Positions 1 to 5,496 are shown, counted from the stretch's first letter. The stretch: DNA of 5,624 bases from Angelakisella sp. (GCA_022795575.1 JAAWGY010000181.1:1-5624); one strand, 5' to 3'. Made by a program: numbers and translations. The notes: a model not told the origin generated them from the sequence alone.

Positions 1-124
1 AAAATGCGCCCGCCTCCAGCGCCTACGGCGCGCGGCGGGCTGTTTTGGGGAGAAAGGCCCTACCCCTAACCCCGGCCGCGGTTTGCGCTTCCTGGCCAGC
101 AGGGCGAAAAACCGCAATAGCCCC
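1..124. repeat. Flanking repeat, copy 1 (truncated by window edge)
   Basis: This segment aligns without gaps to 5501-5624 in the same orientation, with 14 mismatches in 124 positions (about 89% identity by hand count). Its first 50 bases are one large palindrome: GCCCGCC (8-14) pairs with GGCGGGC (34-40), an inner GCGCC/GGCGC stem closes a 3-nt loop, and AAAA at the left edge pairs with TTTT at 43-46. The CCCC that would pair with GGGG at 47-50 lies outside the window but is present in copy 2. The second half carries GCGGTTT (78-84) and AAACCGC (109-115), a weaker inverted repeat. It looks like a dispersed intergenic palindromic repeat. Frames open on both strands run through it, but the mismatches show no clear coding pattern. 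Confidence 0.8.
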
Positions 125-174
125 CATCCTCACCCAAACGCCGCTGTTAAAAACCGCGGCCTGACGGCCTGTAA

Positions 175-219
175 CAAAACGGCAGGGCTTGTGCCAAAAA
201 CACAAGCCTTGCCGTTCTG
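175..219 (-). terminator. Likely rho-independent terminator of the operon
   Basis: Read on the minus strand, the 19-nt arms 219-201 and 193-175 pair along their whole length, with two G-U wobbles, around a 7-nt loop (TTTTTGG). The 3' arm ends in CCGTTTTG followed by TTA, so the U-rich part is short and partly inside the stem. It lies about 140 nt beyond the last stop codon of the operon and no other stem-loop downstream of the operon has a T-tract. On the plus strand the stem is followed by CTGATAG, so it is not a good plus-strand terminator. The stem is convincing; its role as terminator is inferred because the U-tract is weak. Confidence 0.55.
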
Positions 220-234
220 ATAGCCGTCCTGGGG

Positions 235-307
235 AGTTTCGCTCCTGCGGGAGCGCCCAGGGCGCTGCCCTGGACCTGCAAGCCTTTGAAAAGGCTTGAC
301 CGAAACT
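235..307. repeat. Multi-hairpin palindromic element with four-way-junction fold
   Basis: An outer stem, AGTTTCG (235-241) with CGAAACT (301-307), encloses three consecutive hairpins. They are GCTCC/GGAGC around TGCG (241-254), CCAGGGC/GCCCTGG around GCT (257-273), and CAAGCCTT/AAGGCTTG around TGAA (279-298). The outer stem and first hairpin share base 241, so one pair must give way. There is no T-tract on either side, so it is not an obvious terminator. I believe similar elements are common between genes in G+C-rich gut Clostridia, but that is recollection. It lies 50 bases beyond the last stop codon and would be transcribed with the operon. Confidence 0.6.
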
Positions 308-356
308 TTTGCGGCCTGCGGCGCTGTTGCGGCAGGTGCGGTGCTGCTACGGCACG

Positions 357-938
357 TTACCCCTGCTGGGAGGGGCGGAGCATCCGCTTTAACGCCTCCA
401 ACGCCTCCCCCTGCTCCCCCCGCCGGCGGTTGTCTAACACAAAAAGCCCCGGAATCCCCTCCGGCGGCTCCAGCTGGATCCCAGCTAAATACCCCTCCGG
501 ATCCGCTAACTTCCAGGCGTCCCGAGGCGCCGCCCGCTCCTCCATATTCCGCCGGCAGGCCTCCGGCGAGCAAAGCACCCAAACCGGCAGCACCCCGGCC
601 CCCGCCTCCGCCGCCATCTCCCGCACCCAGGCAAACCGCCCGGGATCCCGCAGCTCCTTGGTAAAGGGAGCGGAGAGGATCACAATGTCGCTGTAGCACA
701 GCGCCTCCGCCGCAAGGGTAAACAGTGCCTCGTATTCGGCGTCCCGCCCGTTGGCCCGGAAGAAATCCCCGCCCTTGTCAAACGCCTCCCCCGCCACCTG
801 GCAAAGCCGCTGGGATAGGGGGTTCAGCGAGTCCAGGTCCAGGTAAACACAGGGGGATACCAGCGCCGCCAGCCGGCGGGAAAGGTAGCTTTTGCCGCAG
901 CCAGCGGGAGCCCCCACTAAGATGAGCCTTTTTTTCAT
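357..938 (-). CDS. Small P-loop kinase (AAA/gluconokinase-like fold), substrate unknown
   Basis: This 193-residue cytosolic protein is probably an ATP-dependent small-molecule kinase. Residues 9-17 (GAPAGCGKS) are a clear Walker A loop directly after a hydrophobic beta strand (LILVG). D34 and D36 in VYLDLDS follow the second strand, where related kinases place an acidic substrate or magnesium residue. DIVILSAP (84-91) resembles a Walker B strand, and an arginine-rich stretch at 128-143 with R129, R130, R135, R139 and an RDAWKL end looks like the mobile lid of such kinases. Length and layout fit gluconokinase, zeta-toxin-like or AAA_33 proteins, but no signature fixes the substrate. It is last in the operon, starting 4 nt after the PfkB gene, whose final codons supply its ribosome site (GAGGTGAGG). 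Acting on the imported sugar or its product is inferred from position only. A nucleoside or cofactor kinase is possible. Confidence 0.85.
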   Translation of the reverse strand: MKKRLILVGAPAGCGKSYLSRRLAALVSPCVYLDLDSLNPLSQRLCQVAGEAFDKGGDFFRANGRDAEYEALFTLAAEALCYSDIVILSAPFTKELRDPGRFAWVREMAAEAGAGVLPVWVLCSPEACRRNMEERAAPRDAWKLADPEGYLAGIQLEPPEGIPGLFVLDNRRRGEQGEALEALKRMLRPSQQG

Positions 939-942
939 CCCC

Positions 943-1866
943 TCACCTCGTGTCTATGGTAGTCAGTCCGGCCCGCCGCAGTACCTGGTCCACCTGGTTT
1001 TTGCGGGTGCGGCCGCTGATGGACCGCATGGCGTTGGCCGCCCCGGCGGCGCTGCCTGTGGCAAAGCACCGCCCCAGCGGCCAGCCTGCCAGCAGGCCGT
1101 GGGCAAAGTAGGCGGTAAAGGTGTCGCCGCAGCCAACGGCGCTTACCACCGGTACCAGAAACACCGGCTGGAAGATGGCCTCCTCCCGGGTGACGCACCA
1201 GGCCCCCTGGTCCCCCAGCGTCAGCAGGACGCAGCCCGCCCCCCGGGCAATCAGCGCCCGGGCCGCGTCTGCCTCCTCCCCCGGCGGAACCGTCCCCACC
1301 GCCTGCTCCAGCTCCTCCCGGTTGGGCTTTACGTAGTCCGGGCCCTCCGGGAGGCTATCCAGAAAGCACTGGCCGTAGCTGTCCAGAATCACCGGCAGCC
1401 CCTGCTCCTTGGCCAGCCGCACCATCACCGGGATGGTCCCCTCCGCCCCGGCGCAGGCGCTGCCGCTGATGGCCACCAGCTCCGGCCCTGCCGCCAGCTC
1501 CCGGCGGTAGGCCGATAAAAACGCCTCCGCCTCCTCCGGGCTTACCCGGTTGGTGTTGTGGTACTCCAGCCGGGTTTCCCCCCGGTCCGGGTAGATCCGC
1601 AGGGGGATCTCCCGGATCCCCTGCGCCGCCGGCACCAGCACCGTCCGGCAGGGATCCCGGTCTGCCAGCAGCCGCTCCCGCCCTCCCCCAAAGGTGAGGG
1701 ATACCACCGTGTGCCCCAGCCAGCCCATCATCCGGGCCACGTTGACCCCCTTGCCCCCCAGCTGCCGGAAGGTGCGGGAGGGCCGCTCCTGGTCCCCCTG
1801 GAACCACATCACCTTGTCCACACAGGGGTTTGCGGTGACGCAAAGGACCTTTTTCCCGCTGCTCAT
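943..1866 (-). CDS. PfkB-family phosphosugar kinase (1-phosphofructokinase/LacC-like)
   Basis: This 307-residue ribokinase-fold protein most resembles the FruK/LacC branch, which phosphorylates sugar phosphates to bisphosphates. Seen: an N-terminal TANPCVD (11-17) matching the branch's NPxxD substrate motif, LGGKGVNVAR (36-45) matching the first PfkB signature, VKPNREEL (179-186), the strand LLTLGDQGA (214-222), and VGCGDTF near 244-250, whose D248 should be the catalytic base. The usual GAGD is GCGD here. Length is normal for the family. The ATG at 1866 is preferred because AAGGAG lies 10 nt upstream; a GTG two codons earlier (1872) would leave only 4 nt. It begins 7 nt after the second permease stop and is followed within 4 nt by the P-loop kinase, so all are surely cotranscribed. 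Exact substrate (fructose-1-P, tagatose-6-P or another) cannot be told. Confidence 0.9.
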   Translation of the reverse strand: MSSGKKVLCVTANPCVDKVMWFQGDQERPSRTFRQLGGKGVNVARMMGWLGHTVVSLTFGGGRERLLADRDPCRTVLVPAAQGIREIPLRIYPDRGETRLEYHNTNRVSPEEAEAFLSAYRRELAAGPELVAISGSACAGAEGTIPVMVRLAKEQGLPVILDSYGQCFLDSLPEGPDYVKPNREELEQAVGTVPPGEEADAARALIARGAGCVLLTLGDQGAWCVTREEAIFQPVFLVPVVSAVGCGDTFTAYFAHGLLAGWPLGRCFATGSAAGAANAMRSISGRTRKNQVDQVLRRAGLTTIDTR

Positions 1867-1873
1867 AGTCACA

Positions 1874-2755
1874 TCACTCCTTGACGCCGCCGCTGAGGTT
1901 GTTGATGAAGAAGCTTTGGGTGGCGGTAAACAGCACCAGGGCCGGGATGGCGATGATGACGCTGGTGGCCATCAGCGCCCCCCACTCGGTGGCGTAGTCC
2001 CCCTTAAAGGTGGAAAGCCCCACCGTCAGGGTGTAAAACTCCGGCTTGTTGGTAAAGGTGGAGGCCAGCAAAAACTCCTGCCACACCATAACAAAGGTGT
2101 AGATTCCCACCGAGACAATGCCCGAGACCGCCAGCGGCAGGATGACATAGAAGATGGCCTGGATCCGGTTGCAGCCGTCGATAAAGGCCGCCTCCTCCAT
2201 CTCCTTGGGGATGCCGATAAAGAAGCTGGTTTGCAGCATGATGGAAACCGGCACCTGTAGGGCGATGTAGGGCAGGTAGAGGGCCTCCAGCGAGTTGTAG
2301 AGCTTCAGGTTGACGCACATGATGTAGAGGGGCACCAGCAGCACGATCACCGGGAACATCTGGGTGAGGCTCAGCGCCGAGCGGATGGCCCGCCGCCCCG
2401 GGAACTCCATCCGGGTAAGGGCGTAGGCGGCGCACATCGAGATGACGGTGGTAAACAGGACGGTGATCAGCGTCACCTTTAGGCTGTTGAGCACAAACCG
2501 GCCGATGCCGAACTCCTGGAAGGCCCGGATGTAGTTATCCAGGTTGATGTGGGAGGGGATAAGCCGGGGCGGGACCTCGTAGATCTCAAAGGTGCCCTTA
2601 AAGGAGGTGACGATGATCCAGTAGAAGGGGAAGGCGATATAGAAAAAGAAGAGCAGGGCGCACAGGCCGATCAGCAGCTTCTGCCAGGGCCGGTAGTTGC
2701 GGAAGGTGAAGACCACACCCTCCCCGCCGTGCTTTTTGGGTTTGATCCGTGGCAT
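1874..2755 (-). CDS. CUT1 carbohydrate ABC transporter permease, MalG-type
   Basis: A 293-residue inner-membrane permease of the MalG (binding-protein-dependent transport) family. A basic N-terminus precedes six predicted membrane segments near 27-50, 88-112, 127-148, 160-180, 211-232 and 262-282. The cytoplasmic EAA loop that docks on the ATPase is clear: EEAAFIDGCNRIQAIFYVIL, residues 187-206, followed by P207. The C-terminus (SGGVKE) is like the AGAVKG ending typical of MalG-type subunits. Its ATG shares one base with the stop codon of the first permease (TAATG), and AGGAGGTGAG at 2761-2770 inside the upstream gene serves as ribosome site, so translation is probably coupled. It pairs with the 2755-3645 product to form the channel. 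Family is certain; the sugar is not. Confidence 0.95.
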   Translation of the reverse strand: MPRIKPKKHGGEGVVFTFRNYRPWQKLLIGLCALLFFFYIAFPFYWIIVTSFKGTFEIYEVPPRLIPSHINLDNYIRAFQEFGIGRFVLNSLKVTLITVLFTTVISMCAAYALTRMEFPGRRAIRSALSLTQMFPVIVLLVPLYIMCVNLKLYNSLEALYLPYIALQVPVSIMLQTSFFIGIPKEMEEAAFIDGCNRIQAIFYVILPLAVSGIVSVGIYTFVMVWQEFLLASTFTNKPEFYTLTVGLSTFKGDYATEWGALMATSVIIAIPALVLFTATQSFFINNLSGGVKE

Positions 2756-3645
2756 TAGTCCTCACCTCCTGCAAAAAACGCGTTCCGAATCAGCCGCACC
2801 ACCAGGATGATGGAGAGCATAATGGAAAACATCAGTACCGAGATGGTGGCGGCGTTACTGATGGAGTAATAGTTAAAGGCTTCCTTGTAGACGATGATGG
2901 ACATGGTGGTGGTTTTTTCCGCCGGGCCGCCGTTGGTCATCACCCGCATGATGTCGTAGGCGTTAAAGGTCCAGATAAAGATAAGCAGGGTGCAGTTGCT
3001 CAGCACCGGGCGGATATGGGGCAGGGTGACGTACCGGAAGACCTGCCACCGGCCCGCCCCGTCGATCACCGCCGCCTCCACCTGGTCCCGGGACTGGTTG
3101 GAGAGCCGGGCGTACACCAGCAGCGCCACGAAGGGGAAGGCCCGCCAGCTGTTTGCCATAATCGCCGCCGCCATCGAGGTCCCCCCGGAGGCGAACCAGG
3201 AAAAGTCCGGTTCCACCAGCTTCAGCGCCTTCATGGCGTAGGTGACGATGCCGGCGTCCTCTGCCAGCATCAGCTGCCAGATGTAGCCGGTGATTACCGA
3301 GGGCAGGATCCAGGGCACCAGCATAAAGGCCTTTAGAAAGCCGCTGCCGGGGAAGCGGGTGTTAAGCAGCATCGCCAAAATCAGCCCCAACAGCACAATC
3401 AGGGCAAGGTTTACCGCTGTCCACAGCACGGTGCGGCCCATAGCGGCCCAAATGCGGCTCTCCTGGATGATGGTAGCGTAGTTTGCCAGCCCCACAAAGG
3501 GGCGCTTGGTGCTGGTAAGCTTGTACTGAAAGAGGCTGATGGCAAGGTTGCTGAGCATGGGGTAGAGCATAAAGGCCGCCAGCAGCAGCAGCGCCGGCGT
3601 CACCAGCAGGTAGGGCAGCACCAGCCGTTTTTTGTGTGGTTTCAT
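2755..3645 (-). CDS. CUT1 carbohydrate ABC transporter permease, MalF/UgpA-type
   Basis: A 296-residue inner-membrane permease, the MalF-like half of the channel and of the short type usual in Gram-positive CUT1 systems. Six membrane segments can be seen near 8-32, 72-95, 104-128, 157-180, 217-236 and 264-286. The EAA loop is at 190-209 (EAAVIDGAGRWQVFRYVTLP), and TNGGP (237-241) matches the TxGGP motif conserved after the fifth segment in this family. The start is fixed at the ATG of MKPHKK: no in-frame ATG, GTG or TTG lies just upstream. The ribosome site GGAGGAAGG (3657-3665) ends 11 nt before that ATG and is closer to a four-codon reading frame that overlaps it. The gene follows the binding-protein gene after 133 nt of hairpin-rich DNA and overlaps the next permease by one base. 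Confidence 0.95.
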   Translation of the reverse strand: MKPHKKRLVLPYLLVTPALLLLAAFMLYPMLSNLAISLFQYKLTSTKRPFVGLANYATIIQESRIWAAMGRTVLWTAVNLALIVLLGLILAMLLNTRFPGSGFLKAFMLVPWILPSVITGYIWQLMLAEDAGIVTYAMKALKLVEPDFSWFASGGTSMAAAIMANSWRAFPFVALLVYARLSNQSRDQVEAAVIDGAGRWQVFRYVTLPHIRPVLSNCTLLIFIWTFNAYDIMRVMTNGGPAEKTTTMSIIVYKEAFNYYSISNAATISVLMFSIMLSIILVVRLIRNAFFAGGED

Positions 3646-3656
3646 AGCAGTGTCAT
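3642..3656 (-). other. Four-codon leader frame overlapping the permease start
   Basis: On the minus strand, ATG ACA CTG CTA TGA lies between the ribosome site GGAGGAAGG (3657-3665) and the permease ATG, and its TGA overlaps that ATG (ATGA). GGAGG is 4 nt from this first ATG and 15 nt from the permease ATG. It may be chance, or it may set permease translation by termination-reinitiation. Nothing shows that the peptide is made. Confidence 0.3.
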
Positions 3657-3671
3657 CCTTCCTCCAAGGTT

Positions 3672-3726
3672 GGGGAAAGCCGCTTTCCCCGGCCTCCCCC
3701 GGGCAGGACCCGGGGGAACGCCGGGG
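3672..3726. promoter_or_regulatory. Intercistronic G/C-rich stem-loops between binding-protein and permease genes
   Basis: Three inverted repeats are nested here. TCCCCCGGG (3695-3703) pairs perfectly with CCCGGGGGA (3709-3717) around CAGGA. CCCCGGC (3687-3693) pairs with GCCGGGG (3720-3726), extending the first stem into a rod. Separately GGGGAAAGC (3672-3680) pairs with GCTTTCCCC (3682-3690), competing for 3687-3690. No T-run follows on the minus strand, so this is not a standard terminator. In malEFG-like operons, structures after the binding-protein gene protect its mRNA 3' end and make binding protein exceed permease; the same role is inferred here. Confidence 0.6.
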
Positions 3727-3744
3727 GGAAGGCGGTGAGGAAAC

Positions 3745-3779
3745 GATATCGCGATTTGGGGAGAGGGTGATGTCGCGAT
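3745..3779. repeat. Pair of 11-bp direct repeats at the 3' end of the binding-protein gene
   Basis: GATATCGCGAT (3745-3755) and GATGTCGCGAT (3769-3779) match at 10 of 11 positions, start 24 bp apart, and each contains the palindrome TCGCGA. The second copy touches the stop codon of the binding-protein gene. They might be a protein-binding site or the trace of a small duplication; no function is known. Confidence 0.45.
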
Positions 3780-5092
3780 TAGTTGAGGGTGTCCAGCTTG
3801 GCCTGGACGGCGGCGTCGCCCTTGGCGATGGCCTCGTCCACGGAGATGTCCTTCAGCAGCGCCTGGCCGTAGAAGGTGTTCCAGGTTTCGGCAACCTCGG
3901 TGTAGATGGGGGTAAGCGGCACCGGGAAGCAGGCGGTTTTGTACTGCTCCTTAAAGGCGTCGTAGACCGGCTTGTTGTAGGGCTCAAAGCCAAAGGAGCG
4001 TGTATCCGCCGGCAGGCCCCGGGTGATCTTGGCCATGTTCTCCGGGGTGTTCAGGTACTCCATCCAGGCGTAGGCGCCCTCCTTGTTCTTGGCGTTTTCC
4101 GAAACGGCGAAGAGGTACCCGCCCATGGCGGAGCCGGACTTGCCGTTGGGGGCGGTGGGCATGGTGGTAAAGCCTACGTCGTCGGGGTTGGCAAACTTGG
4201 GCAGCACGCTGGCCACCTGGGAGGGGGTCCACCACAGCATGGCCACCTTGCCCTCGGCAAACATGGAGCGGGCCATGGTGTCGTCGATGTTGGTGTCCTT
4301 GGGCATATACTCGTACATCTCCACCGCCCAGTTCAGGTACTCCTTTACCTCCGGCTTGGTCAGCTGGGAGAGGTACTTGCCGCTTTCGTCCTGCTCATAG
4401 AGCCGCACCCCCCAGCAGAGCATAAAGCCCCCCAGGTCGTAGATGCAAAAGACGTTTTTGGATACCTGCCCCGCCATGGCGTAGTAGCCCTTTTCGTGGG
4501 CCGCCTTGCCAAAGGCCAGCACGCCGTCGGTGGTGGCCAGGTCCTCCGGCTTCATGTTGCACTCGGCCAGGATGGTTTTGTTGTAGGCCAGGATCCGGCA
4601 GTCCACGTCATAGGGCAGGGCGTAGTGCTTGCCGTCAATCATCCCCACGTTAACCGCCGCCTGGGCGTAGGAGGAAAGGTCCAGCTTGCTTTCGGCGATC
4701 CAGCTGTCCAGGTCGGCCAGCATCCCCGCCTCCACAAAGGCGGCTACCGAGGAGTTGTTCACCTGCTGCACATCGGGGTCCTGGCCGGTGGTGTGCATCA
4801 TCAGGGCGGTGTTTTCCAGGTCGTCGTATTCGGCGGGGATAACCTCAATGTCATAGGGGTACTTGGCTTCAAAGTCCTCGATGCAGCCGCTGGCCTCCAG
4901 GATCTTGGCGGAGGAGCTCCACATATACATGGTCAGCGGGGTACGCTCCGTCGGTGTCTCGGTCGGGGTGCTGCCGGGCTGGGGCGCGCTGGGCGTGGGC
5001 GCCGGGGACGCGGGGGCGGGGTTGCCGCCACAGGCGAAGAGACTAACACAGAGGGAAACGACCAGCAGGATGGACAGGATACGCTTTTTCAT
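3779..5092 (-). CDS. Carbohydrate ABC transporter solute-binding lipoprotein (SBP family 1)
   Basis: This 437-residue protein is the extracellular receptor of the CUT1 importer. It opens with a lipoprotein signal: basic MKKR, a hydrophobic stretch, and the lipobox LFAC with C21 as the likely lipidated residue. A Pro/Ser/Thr-rich linker (about 24-52) then leads to the folded domain starting at LTMYMWSS. Length, the strand-helix pattern, an ALPYDVDCRILAYNK segment where family members have their LPY...YN motif, the FAEGKVAMLWW stretch and the C-terminal NTPENMAKI/GLPA pattern all fit extracellular solute-binding protein family 1. The start is the ATG at 5092: GGAGGAG lies 6 nt upstream, while an in-frame ATG five codons earlier sits on that ribosome site and would spoil the signal's basic start. 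It is first in the operon. The ligand cannot be read from sequence. Confidence 0.95.
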   Translation of the reverse strand: MKKRILSILLVVSLCVSLFACGGNPAPASPAPTPSAPQPGSTPTETPTERTPLTMYMWSSSAKILEASGCIEDFEAKYPYDIEVIPAEYDDLENTALMMHTTGQDPDVQQVNNSSVAAFVEAGMLADLDSWIAESKLDLSSYAQAAVNVGMIDGKHYALPYDVDCRILAYNKTILAECNMKPEDLATTDGVLAFGKAAHEKGYYAMAGQVSKNVFCIYDLGGFMLCWGVRLYEQDESGKYLSQLTKPEVKEYLNWAVEMYEYMPKDTNIDDTMARSMFAEGKVAMLWWTPSQVASVLPKFANPDDVGFTTMPTAPNGKSGSAMGGYLFAVSENAKNKEGAYAWMEYLNTPENMAKITRGLPADTRSFGFEPYNKPVYDAFKEQYKTACFPVPLTPIYTEVAETWNTFYGQALLKDISVDEAIAKGDAAVQAKLDTLN

Positions 5093-5098
5093 CTGTAA

Positions 5099-5105
5099 CT
5101 CCTCC
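5099..5105 (-). promoter_or_regulatory. Ribosome binding site that sets the binding-protein start
   Basis: GGAGGAG on the minus strand lies 6 nt before the ATG of MKKRIL. The alternative in-frame ATG at 5107 overlaps this site and has no good site of its own, so the shorter form is preferred. Confidence 0.85.
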
Positions 5106-5139
5106 ATTCACGGTTCTGATGCTTTTGGTCGGATTGTCG

Positions 5140-5166
5140 TCGGGAAAATAAACAGTTTTTACCCGA
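5140..5166. promoter_or_regulatory. Inverted repeat in the operon leader
   Basis: TCGGGAAAA (5140-5148) is an inverted match of TTTT-A-CCCGA (5157-5166) with one bulged base. It falls in the predicted 5' untranslated leader, about 10 nt after the likely transcription start, where either an operator or a short RNA hairpin could act. The A/T part of the stem is weak and no regulator is encoded nearby. Confidence 0.3.
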
Positions 5167-5179
5167 TATCTGTATATTT

Positions 5180-5208
5180 ATTGTATTAAACATCAGCCTG
5201 CGGCACAA
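5180..5208 (-). promoter_or_regulatory. Predicted sigma70-type promoter of the operon
   Basis: On the minus strand, TTGTGC (5208-5203) and TACAAT (5185-5180) are separated by 17 nt. The -10 box matches consensus at five of six positions, the -35 at three of six, so help from an activator would be expected. Predicted start is near 5173, giving a leader of about 80 nt. The surrounding A/T-rich stretch stands out from the G/C-rich genes. No better pair was seen upstream of the operon on this strand. Confidence 0.55.
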
Positions 5209-5221
5209 CCTCCGTTTTTTT

Positions 5222-5245
5222 GATTTTGTGGTCGATTTTTGGGTC
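5222..5245. promoter_or_regulatory. Tandem 12-mers just upstream of the operon -35 box
   Basis: GATTTTGTGGTC (5222-5233) and GATTTTTGGGTC (5234-5245) are adjacent and match at 10 of 12 positions. They end 13 bases upstream of the weak -35 box. A related TCATTTTTGG lies at 5261-5270. Direct repeats at this position suit an AraC/YesN-type activator, commonly tied to CUT1 operons in Gram-positive bacteria; that assignment is inference, as no regulator gene is visible. Confidence 0.4.
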
Positions 5246-5280
5246 TTGCCCCCAATAGCGTCATTTTTGGCAAAACGTCC

Positions 5281-5310
5281 TTGACAAGAAACACGGGCCG
5301 CGTTTATTAT
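5281..5310 (+). promoter_or_regulatory. Rightward promoter-like sequence, divergent from the operon
   Basis: A perfect TTGACA (5281-5286) is followed after 18 nt by TATTAT (5305-5310), five of six to consensus. It would start a transcript near 5317 that runs away from the operon through the palindrome at 5397-5484 and into copy 2 of the flanking repeat. GGAGGAGG at 5323-5330 follows closely but no convincing gene starts behind it in the window. It may serve a divergent gene beyond the right edge or an untranslated RNA. Confidence 0.5.
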
Positions 5311-5396
5311 AAAGCTGCGGATGGAGGAGGATATTGGTAGCCTTGCGTACAAAAAGACTACTGCCCTGCGGTGGTGGAATGGTTCGGCGGCTGTTA

Positions 5397-5484
5397 GCGC
5401 CTGTTCAGCATCTCCCGGTGCGCCGCCTTGCAGGACATAAAAATCACTGCCAATTCGGCGCGCTGGGAGATGCTGAACAGGCGC
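5397..5484. mobile_element. MITE-like 88-bp palindrome with 20-bp perfect terminal inverted repeats
   Basis: The first 20 bases (5397-5416, beginning GCGCCTGTTCAG) are the exact reverse complement of the last 20 (5465-5484). TTA stands directly outside both ends (5394-5396 and 5485-5487), as a 3-bp target duplication would. Pairing continues inward: with two G-T wobbles, the GCGCCG/CGGCGC region extends the stem to 5425/5456, leaving an A/T-rich loop. No transposase is encoded, so any movement would need one in trans. A stable non-mobile RNA hairpin is the alternative; there is no T-run after it on either strand, so it is not a terminator. No second copy is present in the window. Confidence 0.55.
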
Positions 5485-5496
5485 TTAGGCCGGTGG

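Noticed and set aside
130..699. Minus-strand open frame of 189 codons overlapping the P-loop kinase in another frame
   Set aside because: Gly/Ala-rich, overlaps a gene with an intact Walker A motif and runs through the terminator and repeat region.
892..1518. Plus-strand open frame of 208 codons across the kinase genes
   Set aside because: Antisense shadow of the PfkB and P-loop kinase genes; Pro/Arg/Ala-rich composition and no recognisable domain.
3632..5098. Long plus-strand open frame (488 codons) opposite the binding-protein gene
   Set aside because: It is antisense to a protein with clear family features, is rich in Gly/Val/His low-complexity sequence, and arises from G/C third-position bias.
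5306..5311. Perfect TATAAT on the minus strand
   Set aside because: No acceptable -35 box at 16-19 nt upstream on that strand, and it overlaps the better plus-strand -10 with a perfect TTGACA.
5321..5440. Plus-strand 39-codon frame starting ATG GAG GAG
   Set aside because: It would start within a few bases of the predicted transcription start with no ribosome site, ends inside the palindrome, and matches nothing recognisable.
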